A stretch of DNA of 64,000 bases from Dyella flava. GTDB taxonomy: Bacteria; Pseudomonadota; Gammaproteobacteria; Xanthomonadales; Rhodanobacteraceae. Shown here in pieces: positions 50,379 to 59,395 of this stretch. A program made the position numbers and the translations under genes. The stretch is from positions 62,001-126,000 of the forward strand of contig NZ_JADIKE010000030.1 of NCBI RefSeq assembly GCF_016904955.1. Direction: 5' to 3'. The notes under the pieces were generated by a model. The model worked only from the letters and a program-made list of their open reading frames with translations. It searched no databases and was not told the origin of the DNA. The stretch's first letter is position 1. Every line of letters begins with the position of its first letter.

Positions 50379-51010
50379 GGTGTGCTGACGATGGGCTCCG
50401 CCAATCGGATGCCTCGCACGGCACGCAGCTGTTGCAAGGCCTGTTGCGTCGTTACCGTGGAACTGGTCGGCGCGACGGTGTAGGCGCCGACATCGTTGGG
50501 GCCGCCCACCACCTGCAGGCGCAGCGAATGCAACAGCGCGTTCCAGTCGGTCAGGCTCATGCCGGTATCGGGCACGACCCGGATGGAGCCCGGCGCGACC
50601 GGCGCCGATACCTGGCTCAGCGTGTGATAGGCCGGTGCTTGATCCGCCGCCAGAAACTTCACTCCCAGCGCGCCGAGGGCAATCGCCTGCAACACGACGG
50701 CCGCGACCAGGCCACGGGTCAGCCAGCCGCCGTAACGCAGGCGATGAGGGGTCTGCTCGCGTTCGGGTGCATCGATGCGCTCCATCAGGTGCTTCAAGCC
50801 GGCATGCGCGTCGAGCTGAAGATCCGTCGGCAGCGATAGCGCGAGCCGCAGGCGACGCTGCTGCTCGAATTCCGCGCGGCACGATGCGCAATGGGCAAGA
50901 TGCTGCTCCAGCCCTGCGCGTTGTTCCGGCGTGGCGCTTTCTTGCAATACCCAGGGCATCGCCTCCCAGGCGCGGAGACAATCCTGGCCGGTATCCATGG
51001 GGTAGGTCAT
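50375..51010 (-). CDS. Zinc-finger anti-sigma factor with prodomain-like tail, module B
   Basis: 211 residues. ZAS motif H37-x3-C41-x2-C44 (EQHLAHCASCRA). Membrane helix at about 99-120. Periplasmic part starts APAYHTLSQVSA (compare APYRTLSAPGD in module A) and ends with a domain (about 150-207) of the pattern LRLQVVGGP-x3-GAYTV-x-AP...RGIRLAEPI. This again resembles the subtilase prodomain encoded next door. Overlaps sigma and protease genes by 4 bp each. Confidence 0.87.
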   Translation of the reverse strand: MTYPMDTGQDCLRAWEAMPWVLQESATPEQRAGLEQHLAHCASCRAEFEQQRRLRLALSLPTDLQLDAHAGLKHLMERIDAPEREQTPHRLRYGGWLTRGLVAAVVLQAIALGALGVKFLAADQAPAYHTLSQVSAPVAPGSIRVVPDTGMSLTDWNALLHSLRLQVVGGPNDVGAYTVAPTSSTVTTQQALQQLRAVRGIRLAEPIVSTP

Positions 51011-51591
51011 GACACGCTCTCTTTCAAAACTTTGGATTCACCCGCCAACGCGGGAAGCACGTTGCGCAGCTTGACGCGCGCATGAAACAAGCGTGCTTTC
51101 ACCGTGCCCACCGGGCACTGCATGATGGTGGCGACATCGTCCAGGGAATGGCCGACGCCGTAGACCAGCTCGACCACCACGCGCTGATCCGCCGACAGGC
51201 GATCCAGGCCCTTGGCCAACCAGTCGCGCAATTCGCGATCCTCGTCCGGATCCGTCGACGGTATGCGGTCTTCCGGCAGCGCGTCGTCCTCCACCGGTTC
51301 GTCGCCATGCAAGCGCAGCGTCTTGAGTCCGCAGCGATAGGCGATACCCATGATCCAGGTCGACACGCGCGAATCACCGCGGAACTCGCCGGCTTTCTGC
51401 CAGACAATCCAGAAGCAGTCGTTGACCACTTCTTCGATGACGTCCGTGCGCCGGGTCAGGCGCGACAGAAAACGGCACAGGCGACCGTGATAGCCGTGGT
51501 AGAGGGTGGACAGCGCTACGCGGTCGCCCGTCGCCATGCGCCGGAGCAGCATGCGGTCATTGGCGTCGGCGTCGAGAGTCGCTTCGTTCAT
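51007..51591 (-). CDS. ECF sigma-70 factor, protease module B
   Basis: 194 residues. Region 2: VALSTLYHGYHGRLCRFLSRL, VIEEVVNDCFWIVWQKAGEF and STWIMGIAYRCGLKTLR. Region 4: LSADQRVVVELVYGVGHSLDDVATIMQCPVGTVKARLFHARVKLR, in order. Similar in length and layout to the module A factor (24419-25003). A matching promoter lies 43 bp upstream. Confidence 0.93.
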   Translation of the reverse strand: MNEATLDADANDRMLLRRMATGDRVALSTLYHGYHGRLCRFLSRLTRRTDVIEEVVNDCFWIVWQKAGEFRGDSRVSTWIMGIAYRCGLKTLRLHGDEPVEDDALPEDRIPSTDPDEDRELRDWLAKGLDRLSADQRVVVELVYGVGHSLDDVATIMQCPVGTVKARLFHARVKLRNVLPALAGESKVLKESVS

Positions 51592-51633
51592 AGGTCTAAA
51601 GGAGTCGCCGGGTAGCGGCGGTTTCCAGGTATG

Positions 51634-51656
51634 TACCGGATCGGCGGGGAAAGGTT
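51634..51656 (-). promoter_or_regulatory. Candidate ECF promoter of protease module B
   Basis: On the minus strand AACC (51656-51653), 14 bases, CGGTA (51638-51634), leading to the sigma start at 51591. Sequence, spacer length and an internal CCCCGCCG match the module A site at 24363-24385. Confidence 0.65.
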
Positions 51657-51665
51657 GCCGTTGAA

Positions 51666-52487
51666 TCAGAACGACCAGGAAACCGTGCCGACCCAGGGCT
51701 GGGTAACCAGATTACGCCCATATCGGGGTATGACCGGATCGGTGGCGATGCGATCCAGTTCCACCCGCCACGCGCCGTAGCTCCAGAGCAGGCCGGCATG
51801 CCCGTAGCCATACACGCCGGCACCCGGTCGGGTGCTGTAAGCGTATGAATCATAGGGCGAAAACAGGCGCTGGGCGACCCCGGCGCCGAGCGACAGGGAG
51901 AAATGGCGGACCAGCGGCCAGTGGAAGTCGACATCGGCGGCGCCGCGCGGATCATGGTGGTTGCCATGGGTCAGGGTGAAGGCGGACAGGCCAAACGACA
52001 GGATGTCCCTGTATATCCAGCTGACGCCGGTTTCGGTTCGATCGAACAGCCGGGCGCGGGAATCGCCGGGATAGTCGTAGTAGAGCAGGTCGGCCTGCAT
52101 CTGCCATGCGCTGGACAGCGACCAGTAGTGCGACACCTGGCCCAGCGCTTCGGAAAGATGCCCGGGCGAGCGCACTTCGGTGGCGCCGGACAGGCCCAGC
52201 GACCAGCCCGACGCGGACGTCCAGGCTGCCGCCGCCTGCACAATGGGCGTGGCCGGCGTCACCGCCAGCCCGCGATCCACCAGTTGGGAGCTCAATCCCA
52301 CGGTGCCGCTGATCGAGGACGATTGCGCGTGCAGCGGCGTGGACAGGCACGCCATCACCGCCAGTAACGTACACAACTGACCGATCCGGATCAGCGCAGC
52401 ACCCCGCTTGCGGAAATCACGCCGAGCACGCCGGGCAAGGCCACGGCGCACAGTGACTTCAGCGCAAAAAGGGCAACGCTCCTTCAT
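51666..52487 (-). CDS. TIGR02001-like outer-membrane protein, module B
   Basis: Up to 273 residues from ATG 52487. The true start may be further in, since the signal peptide (IGQLCTLLAVMACLSTPLHAQ) begins only at about residue 35. The mature start SSISGTVGLSSQLVDRGLAVTPATPIVQAAAAW echoes the family's S-x-Y-x-x-RG-x4-PxxQ pattern. Aromatic-rich strands follow, and the chain ends GTVSWSF. It is upstream of the sigma gene here, whereas in module A the barrel gene is last. Confidence 0.75.
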   Translation of the reverse strand: MKERCPFCAEVTVRRGLARRARRDFRKRGAALIRIGQLCTLLAVMACLSTPLHAQSSSISGTVGLSSQLVDRGLAVTPATPIVQAAAAWTSASGWSLGLSGATEVRSPGHLSEALGQVSHYWSLSSAWQMQADLLYYDYPGDSRARLFDRTETGVSWIYRDILSFGLSAFTLTHGNHHDPRGAADVDFHWPLVRHFSLSLGAGVAQRLFSPYDSYAYSTRPGAGVYGYGHAGLLWSYGAWRVELDRIATDPVIPRYGRNLVTQPWVGTVSWSF

Positions 52488-52596
52488 GAGGATCTACGCA
52501 TTCACACGCACGAAAGTTGCCCTGTAACAGGTCTTCCCGGCTTATAGACGATCCGGGAACACAAGGGAATGTCATCCATCGCGCGCAACCATGTCA

Positions 52597-52998
52597 TCAG
52601 TGGATCGTGCTCAGATAGGTGATGAGGTCATCGAGCTGCTTGGGATCGTCCAGGCCGTCGTACTTCATCTTGGTGCCGGGGTTGGCCTGCCTGGCCGGCT
52701 GCGACAGGTAACTGTGCAGCTTGTCCGCCGTCCACACCCAGTGTGCCTGCAACAATGCATCCGAGTATTTGTAGTTCGGCGCGGTGCCCGCCGCGCGTCC
52801 GACGATACCGAACAGGCTGGGGCCTTTCTTGTTGCGTCCCTCCTTCACGCTGTGGCATTCCGAACATTCCGTCTGGAACACATCCGAGCCGGCGCCGGCG
52901 TCACCGGCCAGGGCAAAAGGGGACATCAAGGCGCCCCCGAGATAGAGTCCTGCGGCAGCCACGCACGGCAGGAACGATGCCGAAAACAACTTGCTCAC
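52597..52998 (-). CDS. Class I monohaem cytochrome c, exported
   Basis: 133 residues from GTG 52998 with AGGAG seven bases upstream. Signal or anchor to about 31 (PFALAG). Haem site C45-x2-C48-H49 (TECSECHSV), then KKGPSLFGIVGRAAG and the Met ligand in GTKMKYDGL, ending DLITYLSTIH. This is the mitochondrial-like c2/c550 fold. Third gene behind cytochrome b561 and the cytochrome-porin; a natural periplasmic electron carrier for them. Confidence 0.9.
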   Translation of the reverse strand: MSKLFSASFLPCVAAAGLYLGGALMSPFALAGDAGAGSDVFQTECSECHSVKEGRNKKGPSLFGIVGRAAGTAPNYKYSDALLQAHWVWTADKLHSYLSQPARQANPGTKMKYDGLDDPKQLDDLITYLSTIH

Positions 52999-53035
52999 TT
53001 GCTGACTCCTGTACACGTTTTTCGAAGGTGATGCT

Positions 53036-54370
53036 TTAGAAGGCGACACTCGCCATGACCAGAAAGGCGTCCAGATCCCGCGCACTGGTCGGCGGGAAAC
53101 CGGGCGGCGCGCCGAACACGTTCTGGCTGGCGCCGTTGAACTGGCTGAAGCGGAACCAGATGGCCGAAAGCTTCAGGTTGGCAAGGTGCGTAAACGAATC
53201 GTCCTTGCCGAACGGCGCCCACGACACGATGAACTGATTGCTGGTGGTATCGGGAATGCCGTACGGCTCATAGCGAACCACGTCGCGCGTTGCCGTGCTT
53301 TCCAGGTGCGCAATCGAGACGCTGTAGGTTTGCAGGAAGGTATACGTGAGCGAGAGTGTCCGGTCATGCACCGCGCCCTGGGTGAGCGCCGTGACGCCGG
53401 GGATCGGACTGGCCGGCAGGATGCCGTAGTGCCGCAGTTCCAGAATGTTGACGAAACTCGCCTGCACGATGTTTTTTCGATTGCCGATGAACTGGTACGT
53501 CAGGTCATAGCCGAGATCGGTCACGTCTTCCGGCGGACCCGTGCGCGGCAGATCGCGCTTGGTGGTCAAGGCAACCACGCCGGCGGAGAAGAACTGCTTC
53601 TTCAGATCCTTCATGTACGCAAAGCGGGCATAACCGGTATCGCCGAGCTTGCCCGGATCACCCGATGGCGCGTAACCAAGACGATCCTGCTCGGACACGG
53701 GCAGCGAGGTGTACGTACCGATTTCGCCGTACCAGTCGGAGTCGTAAAGACCGTAGACGGTCGCGCCGATCACGCGCTCGGCCAGGGAGTTGGGGCTGGA
53801 AGGATTGAGCAGCGAGCCGGTGACATCCGGCGGACCGAGCTGGGTGGAGGCGAACAGATCGCTCACCGGGTCCTGGAAGCCGGGATTGTTGTTGACACTT
53901 ACGCCGAAGGTGGCTTCCTTCTTGCCGACGTTCACGTCCTTGAGCACGAAGCGCAGGTCGACATCGCTCAAGTGGCTGTTGAACTTGTTGTCGCCACTGT
54001 TATCCGTGGCGATCTTGATGTAGCCGCCGATATTGTCCGTCGCGCGTCCGGCGATATAGACGTCCGCTTCGGTGAGCTCGTCGCTGCTCTTGCCCTCGGC
54101 AGGGACATTGCGCGCGCCGGTGATCTGCGCGGAGACCGGAATCTTCACGCCGTTACTGTCGGTATCGGTATAGCCGTTGAGCTTGAAGCGCATGCCGTAA
54201 GGCGTGAGCGCGGGGCCGTAGGCGCCTGCATGGCAGTCCGCGCAGGCATTGCCGGTCTGCCGCGCGTAGGCGGGAATGGCCTGCGCGCTGGTGCTGGCAA
54301 TCAGTAGCAACGCGGCGGCCAACCAAAGGTAAACCCTGTGCATCCGGCGCAGCGGGCGTCGGTTCAACAT
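53036..54370 (-). CDS. Fused monohaem cytochrome / outer-membrane porin resembling Cyc2
   Basis: 444 residues from ATG 54370 with AAGGAG before it. Signal peptide to about 31. The mature start IPAYARQTGNACADCHAG carries one haem motif (C43-x2-C46-H47), then ALTPYGMRFKLNGYTDTDS, very like the 'FARxTG-x2-C-x2-CH ... LTxFGRxFKLxGYT' opening of Cyc2 proteins. The remaining 370 residues are alternating beta strands (about 16 by eye) ending LDAFLVMASVAF, an outer-membrane end. Cyc2 proteins take electrons from extracellular Fe(II); whether this one does is not known. A cytochrome b561 precedes and a cytochrome c follows on the same strand. Confidence 0.75.
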   Translation of the reverse strand: MLNRRPLRRMHRVYLWLAAALLLIASTSAQAIPAYARQTGNACADCHAGAYGPALTPYGMRFKLNGYTDTDSNGVKIPVSAQITGARNVPAEGKSSDELTEADVYIAGRATDNIGGYIKIATDNSGDNKFNSHLSDVDLRFVLKDVNVGKKEATFGVSVNNNPGFQDPVSDLFASTQLGPPDVTGSLLNPSSPNSLAERVIGATVYGLYDSDWYGEIGTYTSLPVSEQDRLGYAPSGDPGKLGDTGYARFAYMKDLKKQFFSAGVVALTTKRDLPRTGPPEDVTDLGYDLTYQFIGNRKNIVQASFVNILELRHYGILPASPIPGVTALTQGAVHDRTLSLTYTFLQTYSVSIAHLESTATRDVVRYEPYGIPDTTSNQFIVSWAPFGKDDSFTHLANLKLSAIWFRFSQFNGASQNVFGAPPGFPPTSARDLDAFLVMASVAF

Positions 54371-54419
54371 GCGATCTCCTTGTCGTGATTGGGGGCGATA
54401 GAACACAAGGCGCGCTCCA

Positions 54420-55055
54420 TCAGCGTCGGCGTTTGGGCAGCATCAGCCGCAGCGTGCCGTCGCGCAGCATGAAGTGGTGCCAGAGCGCGGCGGCGATGTG
54501 CAGCACAACCAGGGCCAGTAACAGCCAGGCGGCATCGACATGCAAGGTTTGCAGTTGATCGGCGAGATCTGCGTCGCCGCCGACCAGCATGGGCAGGGTC
54601 AGGCCGAAAAAGTGCACCGGTTTATGCTGCGCATTGCTCAATGCCCAGCCGAGCATCGGCAGCGCGAGCATCAATGCGTACAGTGCGATGTGCGTCAGCG
54701 CCGCGGCCACGCGAATCGGCCAGGCGTTATGGCTTACCGATGGCAGCTTGCCGAGGCGAAAACGCAGCGCCACGCGCAAGAAGAAAAGAATCAGCACAAA
54801 CAGGCCGAAGTGACGATGGCCTTCGAGCAGCCACTGGCGCAGCGCGCGGCCATCGACCAGTTCGCGGACCAGGATCAAGGTCGCTGCCATGCACACGCAA
54901 AGAACGGTAAGCCAGTGCATCACCACCAGCTTGCGCGGGCGCATTACGGCGGCCGCCTGTGAAGGCTGATACGCGCGACCTGGCTCGATGCCAGCGCCGG
55001 CGGTGAATGCCACGTTGTGCCCCTGCTTTGATCCAGCCTTGATGTCCACTGTCAT
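54420..55055 (-). CDS. Cytochrome b561
   Basis: 211 residues. A soluble N-terminus of about 40 residues precedes four helices (about 43-63, 80-97, 112-135, 168-190). Likely haem histidines lie in VVMHWLTVL, GHRHFGLFVL, LTHIALYALM and LHIAAALWHHFML. It is first of a three-gene cytochrome operon (b561, cytochrome-porin, cytochrome c). Compare the b561 at 6414-7058, which accompanies a peroxidase. Confidence 0.85.
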   Translation of the reverse strand: MTVDIKAGSKQGHNVAFTAGAGIEPGRAYQPSQAAAVMRPRKLVVMHWLTVLCVCMAATLILVRELVDGRALRQWLLEGHRHFGLFVLILFFLRVALRFRLGKLPSVSHNAWPIRVAAALTHIALYALMLALPMLGWALSNAQHKPVHFFGLTLPMLVGGDADLADQLQTLHVDAAWLLLALVVLHIAAALWHHFMLRDGTLRLMLPKRRR

Positions 55056-55316
55056 ACCCGAGCTGCCTGCGCGTCGCCGTCATTCGGCTGATTCATGCCC
55101 ACTCATGACCTTCCTCACGCCGTTAGCAGAATGCAGGGCGTTGCGAAGACGGCCTCGTGCGGATGGGTGCCGGTGGGGGCGCGAAAGGTTGCATCGATGC
55201 ACCGGGCGCTGATGCGCGCGCCGGTGACAGCGCGGCGATCCGGCACAACCTTTCCCCGCTGGTATGGCACCCAGGTACGTGGGTCACCTTCACGCAGACA
55301 CGACCTGGCCTTGAAC

Positions 55317-55754
55317 ATGGAAATCCAACGAATCCAGTTGCAGAAGCATGGCGACGACCGCGGCATGCTCATCGCGTTGGAGCAGGATCGAAACGTGCCG
55401 TTTGCCATCCGGCGCGTTTACTACCTGTTCGCGACGAACAACGATGTCCATCGCGGCCAGCACGCACACCGCCGCCTGCATCAGCTGGCGGTGCCGGTGC
55501 GTGGTTCGGTCACCATGCTGCTGGACGACGGCAACGGTCCGATGGAAGTGGTGCTCGACGATCCCGCGCAAGGCTTGCTGATCGGCAGCATGGTGTGGCG
55601 CGAGCTGTACAACTTCAGCCACGACTGCGTGCTGATGGTGCTGGCCGACCAGCTGTACGACCCCTCCGACTACATCACCGACTACGCGCAATTCCTGCGC
55701 GAAGCGAAAGGTTCCCTGCTGCAGGAAGGTTTGGCCGCATGCGCAGGCCGCTAG
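55317..55754 (+). CDS. dTDP-4-keto-6-deoxyhexose 3,4-ketoisomerase (FdtA/QdtA-like)
   Basis: 145 residues from ATG 55317. Small cupin: RGMLIALEQDRNVPFAIRRVYYLF, VHRGQHAHRRLHQLAVPVRGSVTMLLDDG (catalytic HxH region) and WRELYNFSHDCVLMVLAD, listed in order. Such enzymes convert the 4-keto to the 3-keto sugar before transamination. It is first in a polysaccharide operon and overlaps the acetyltransferase gene. An aminotransferase and an acetyltransferase downstream complete a 3-acetamido-sugar pathway. Product stereochemistry (Fuc3NAc or Qui3NAc) cannot be told. Confidence 0.87.
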   Translation: MEIQRIQLQKHGDDRGMLIALEQDRNVPFAIRRVYYLFATNNDVHRGQHAHRRLHQLAVPVRGSVTMLLDDGNGPMEVVLDDPAQGLLIGSMVWRELYNFSHDCVLMVLADQLYDPSDYITDYAQFLREAKGSLLQEGLAACAGR

Positions 55755-56404
55755 TCATCATCGGCGCGGGCGAGTTCGCCAGGATCGCCTGCGAATACTT
55801 CACGCATGACAGCGACTACGACGTGGTCGCCTTCAGCGTCGAGCGTGAATATCTCACGCACTCCACACTGGCGGATCGTCCGATCGTGGCCTACGAGACC
55901 CTGGCGGCGAACTACGCGCCGGCCGATTGCGAGGTGTACGTGGCGATCCCCGCCTCTCAGCTCAACCGCCTGCGCACGCGCTTCTACCGCGATGCCAAAA
56001 GCCAAGGCTACCGCTTCGCCACCTACATCAGTTCGCGCGCCTTCGTCTGGCACAACGCCGTGATCGGCGAAAACAGCTTCATCTTCGAAAACAACGTCAT
56101 CCAGCCGTTCGTCACGATCGGCAACAACTGCGTGCTGTGGAGCGGCAACCATGTCGGGCATCGCACGGTGATGCACGACAACGTGTTCGTCGCCTCGCAC
56201 GCGGTCATTTCCGGTTATTGCGAGATCGGCGAAGGATGCTTCATCGGCGTCAACGCCACCTTCAACGACCAGGTCAAGGTCGCGCCGGACAATGTGATCG
56301 GCGCCGGGGCCCTGGTCACGCGCGATACCGAGCCCGGCCGCATCTATGTGGGCTCGCCCGCGCGTGCGATACCGGACAAGTCCAGCCTAGCCGTGAGGCT
56401 TTGA
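55739..56404 (+). CDS. Sugar O-/N-acetyltransferase (NeuD/PglD type, left-handed beta-helix)
   Basis: 221 residues from ATG 55739, overlapping the isomerase by 16 bp. An N-terminal nucleotide-sugar binding half opens with PLVIIGAGEFARIACEY. The hexapeptide helix follows: AVIGENSFIFENNVIQPFVTIGNNCVLWSGNHVGHRTVMHDNVFVASHAVISGYCEIGEGCFIGVNATF, by repeated (I/V)G-x4 steps; H in GNHVGH is the likely base. In this operon it probably acetylates the 3-amino group made by the aminotransferase. Confidence 0.85.
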   Translation: MRRPLVIIGAGEFARIACEYFTHDSDYDVVAFSVEREYLTHSTLADRPIVAYETLAANYAPADCEVYVAIPASQLNRLRTRFYRDAKSQGYRFATYISSRAFVWHNAVIGENSFIFENNVIQPFVTIGNNCVLWSGNHVGHRTVMHDNVFVASHAVISGYCEIGEGCFIGVNATFNDQVKVAPDNVIGAGALVTRDTEPGRIYVGSPARAIPDKSSLAVRL

Positions 56405-56410
56405 ACGCGC

Positions 56411-57364
56411 ATGGGCGCATGGATCAAGAAAGGCCTGGTGTTCGACACCGCGCGCCATAGCGTGGGCGCCTGGATGCGCCATTCGGCGCTCACGCCGACA
56501 CCCTGGCGCATCAGCGATGAGTTGATTCGCGTGTATGCGGGCTTCCGTGATGCGGATGGGGTCAGCCGCATCGGCTATGTGGACGTCCATGCGGACGATC
56601 CGGCGCAAATCGCGCGGGTCGGTGCCGAGCCGGTGCTGGACATCGGCCGGGATGGCTGTTTCGACGACAACGGCATGATCCTCGGCGATATCGTCGATAC
56701 GCCGGACGGCCTGTACATGTTCTATGTGGGTTTCCAGCGCGTGGCGAAAGCCAAGTTCCTGGCTTTCACCGGCCTGGCGATCTCCCACGACGGCGGGCTG
56801 CACTTCAAGCGGGCGCAGGAGACGCCGATCCTGGACCGCGCACCCGGACGCAGCACCATCGGCGCGGTGCATTCGGTGATGTGCGAAAACGGTCGCTGGC
56901 GGCTGTGGTACGCGGTGGGCGACGACTGGGAGATCATCGACGGCCGGCCCTTTCCGCGCTACCACATTCGCTATGCGGAGACGGACGATCCGCGCATCCT
57001 GCCGCGCGAAGATCATCCATGCCTGCTTCCGCGCGGCAACGAATACCGGATCGGCCGGCCGCGCGTCTATCGGCATGGCGATGGCTATGTCATGTACTTC
57101 ACGCGTGGCAACGTCACTGGCGAATACTTTCCCGGCGTCGCCTACAGCGCGGATGGCATCCGCTGGGAACGTCGCGACGAGACGCTTGGCGTGAGCTTGT
57201 CCCCGCGCGGCTGGGATTCGCGCGTCATCTGCTATCCCGCCCTGATTCGCCATCGCGACAAGCTGCTGATGTTCTACAACGGTAACGACATGGGCGTCGA
57301 CGGTTTTGGCGTGGCGGAGCGACGTGACGGCGCCACCAACGGGGAACCTGATGTACACCGTTAA
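56411..57364 (+). CDS. GH43/GH130-like five-bladed beta-propeller protein
   Basis: 317 residues, 6 bp after the acetyltransferase. Propeller blades: LIRVYAGFRDADGVSRIGYVDV, GLYMFYVGFQRV, LAISHDGGLHFKRAQETPIL, RWRLWYAVGDDWE, HIRYAETDDP and GVAYSADGIRWERRDE, ending VICYPALIRHRDKLLMFYNGN. This DUF377/GH43-type fold occurs in many surface-polysaccharide operons. Glycan binding, phosphorolysis or hydrolysis are possible; catalytic acids were not assigned. No signal peptide, so cytoplasmic. Confidence 0.75.
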   Translation: MGAWIKKGLVFDTARHSVGAWMRHSALTPTPWRISDELIRVYAGFRDADGVSRIGYVDVHADDPAQIARVGAEPVLDIGRDGCFDDNGMILGDIVDTPDGLYMFYVGFQRVAKAKFLAFTGLAISHDGGLHFKRAQETPILDRAPGRSTIGAVHSVMCENGRWRLWYAVGDDWEIIDGRPFPRYHIRYAETDDPRILPREDHPCLLPRGNEYRIGRPRVYRHGDGYVMYFTRGNVTGEYFPGVAYSADGIRWERRDETLGVSLSPRGWDSRVICYPALIRHRDKLLMFYNGNDMGVDGFGVAERRDGATNGEPDVHR

Positions 57365-58283
57365 GCCCTACGCGCCGGCTGATGCCCAGGCCTGGGACGC
57401 GCTGGTCGGGCAGTCCAGGAACGGCAATTTCCTGCATCGCCGCAGCTATATGGATTACCACGCGGATCGCTTCGTCGACCAGTCGCTGCTGATCGAGCGC
57501 GACGGCAAGCCGGAGGCGGTCTTTCCCGCCAACCGAAAAGATGGCGTCGTGGTAAGCCACGGCGGCCTGACCTATGCCGGATTGATCACCACGCAGGATG
57601 TGCGGGCCGAGGCGACGCTCGCCGTGTTCGAGCAGATCAGCGAGCACTATCGCGCGCAGGGTGTCAGGCGCATCGTCTACAAGGCGATCCCGCATATTTT
57701 TCATGCCTATCCTGCCGAAGAAGATCTGTACGCGCTGCATCGCCTTGGCGCGACGCTGACGCGGCGCGATATCTCTTCCGTCGTGCCGTTGCGCGAAGCG
57801 TTCCGTTTTGCGGACGGCCGCAAGCGCTCGATCAGCAAGGCGAAAAAGGCCGGTGTGCAAATCCGGACCGGTGTCGATCTGACTGCGTTTCATGCGCTGC
57901 TGACCGAGGTGCTGCACAAGCACGAGGTCGTGCCGACCCACAGCCCGCAGGAACTGCGGCTGCTGCAGTCGCGCTTTCCCGACCACATCGTGCTGCACGA
58001 GGCGTATGTCGAGGACACCCTGCTCGCCGGCGTGCTCGTCTACGACTTCGGCCGCACCGTGCATACCCAGTACATGGCGGCGTCGGAGCAGGGGCGGGAG
58101 CTCAATGCGCTAAGCCTGCTGCTCGGCGAACTGATCGGCCATCGCTACGCCGACCGCATCTATTTCAGTTTCGGCGTATCGACCGAGCAGGAAGGGCGTT
58201 ATTTGAATGGCGGCCTGATCATGCAGAAGGAGCGCTTCGGCGCGCGCGCCGTGGTGCACGATTTCTACCAGTGGGAGCTGTGA
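57351..58283 (+). CDS. FemAB/GNAT-like acyltransferase
   Basis: 310 residues from ATG 57351, overlapping the previous gene by 14 bp, with GGGGAA upstream. It opens [38 protein letters not shown], typical of FemAB-like proteins of polysaccharide clusters. The later half has [37 protein letters not shown] and [29 protein letters not shown], as in GNAT folds of this group. Likely adds an amino-acid or acyl group to a sugar. Confidence 0.8.
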   Translation: MYTVKPYAPADAQAWDALVGQSRNGNFLHRRSYMDYHADRFVDQSLLIERDGKPEAVFPANRKDGVVVSHGGLTYAGLITTQDVRAEATLAVFEQISEHYRAQGVRRIVYKAIPHIFHAYPAEEDLYALHRLGATLTRRDISSVVPLREAFRFADGRKRSISKAKKAGVQIRTGVDLTAFHALLTEVLHKHEVVPTHSPQELRLLQSRFPDHIVLHEAYVEDTLLAGVLVYDFGRTVHTQYMAASEQGRELNALSLLLGELIGHRYADRIYFSFGVSTEQEGRYLNGGLIMQKERFGARAVVHDFYQWEL

Positions 58284-59395
58284 TGGACGTGCCGTTCCTC
58301 AGCGCGCGGGACATCAACGCGCGCTATGCCGACGAGCTGAAGGCCGCCGCCGCCCGCGTGATCGATTCGGGCTGGTATGTGCTTGGCGAGGAAGTGGCCG
58401 CGTTCGAACGCGAGTTCGCCGCCTACTGCGGCGTGCAGCATGCGCTGGGCGTGGGCAATGGGCTGGACGCGCTGGCGCTGATCCTGCGCGGCTACAAGGA
58501 GCTTGGCGCACTCAGCGAAGGCGATGAGATCATCGTGCCCGGCAACACCTTCATCGCCAGCTTCCTGGCGATCACCGAAAACCACATGCGGCCGGTGCCG
58601 GTGGAGCCGGACGCGGCCAGCTTCAATCTCGATCCGGACCGGGTGGAAGCCGCCATCGGCCCGCGCACGCGCGCGATCATGGTGGTGCATCTGTACGGGC
58701 AGCTGGCCAACATGCCGGCGCTGCTGGCGCTGGCGCGTCGATACAAGCTGCTGCTGATCGAGGACGCGGCGCAGGCGCATGGTGCGATCAGCCATGGATG
58801 TCGAGCCGGTGCGTTTGGCGATGCGGCGGCTTTCAGCTTTTTTCCCGCCAAGAATCTGGGCGCGCTGGGCGACGGCGGCGCGGTCGTCACCCAGGATGCG
58901 CTGCTCGCCCAGCGCGTCGCGGCCTTGCGCAACTACGGCTCCGAGGTGAAATACCGCCACCTGTTCCAGGGCGTCAATTCGCGCCTCGACGAAATGCAGG
59001 CGGCGATGCTGCGGGTGAAGTTGAAGTATCTGGACCAGGACATCGCGCGCCGTCGCCATGTTGCGCAACGTTATCGCCAGGGCATCCGGCATCCGCAGAT
59101 CCGCCTGCCGCAGGTGCGCAGCGAAGAGCAGCATGCCTGGCATCTGTTCGTGGTGCGTTGCGCCCAGCGCGACGCCTTGCAACAGCACCTGCAGCGGCTG
59201 GGCATCCAAAGCCAGGTGCATTACCCGATACCACCGCATCGGCAGTCCGCCTATCGGTCCTTGCGCGATGTCCACTTGCCGTTGACCGAGCAATTGCATG
59301 ACGAAGTGCTGAGCCTGCCGCTGGGTCCGACCTTGCGCGACGACGAAGTGGAGCGGGTCATCGCCGCGTGCCAGGCGTTCGAGTGTCCGCCATGA
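58283..59395 (+). CDS. DegT/DnrJ/EryC1 PLP aminotransferase (FdtB/QdtB-like)
   Basis: 370 residues from ATG 58283, sharing a base with the preceding TGA. The fold opens [36 protein letters not shown] features: [26 protein letters not shown] (Asp for pyridine N) and [18 protein letters not shown] (Schiff-base Lys). [27 protein letters not shown] is the usual substrate-side signature. Uses the 3-keto sugar from the FdtA-like isomerase. Confidence 0.92.
   Translation: MDVPFLSARDINARYADELKAAAARVIDSGWYVLGEEVAAFEREFAAYCGVQHALGVGNGLDALALILRGYKELGALSEGDEIIVPGNTFIASFLAITENHMRPVPVEPDAASFNLDPDRVEAAIGPRTRAIMVVHLYGQLANMPALLALARRYKLLLIEDAAQAHGAISHGCRAGAFGDAAAFSFFPAKNLGALGDGGAVVTQDALLAQRVAALRNYGSEVKYRHLFQGVNSRLDEMQAAMLRVKLKYLDQDIARRRHVAQRYRQGIRHPQIRLPQVRSEEQHAWHLFVVRCAQRDALQQHLQRLGIQSQVHYPIPPHRQSAYRSLRDVHLPLTEQLHDEVLSLPLGPTLRDDEVERVIAACQAFECPP

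Noticed and set aside
49239..50483. A 414-codon plus-strand frame opposite the module B subtilase
   Set aside because: Antisense artefact; the minus strand carries the catalytic triad and prodomain.
50379..50981. N-terminal extension of the module B subtilase
   Set aside because: It overlaps the anti-sigma gene fully and lacks a signal peptide; the lipoprotein start at 50378 is convincing.
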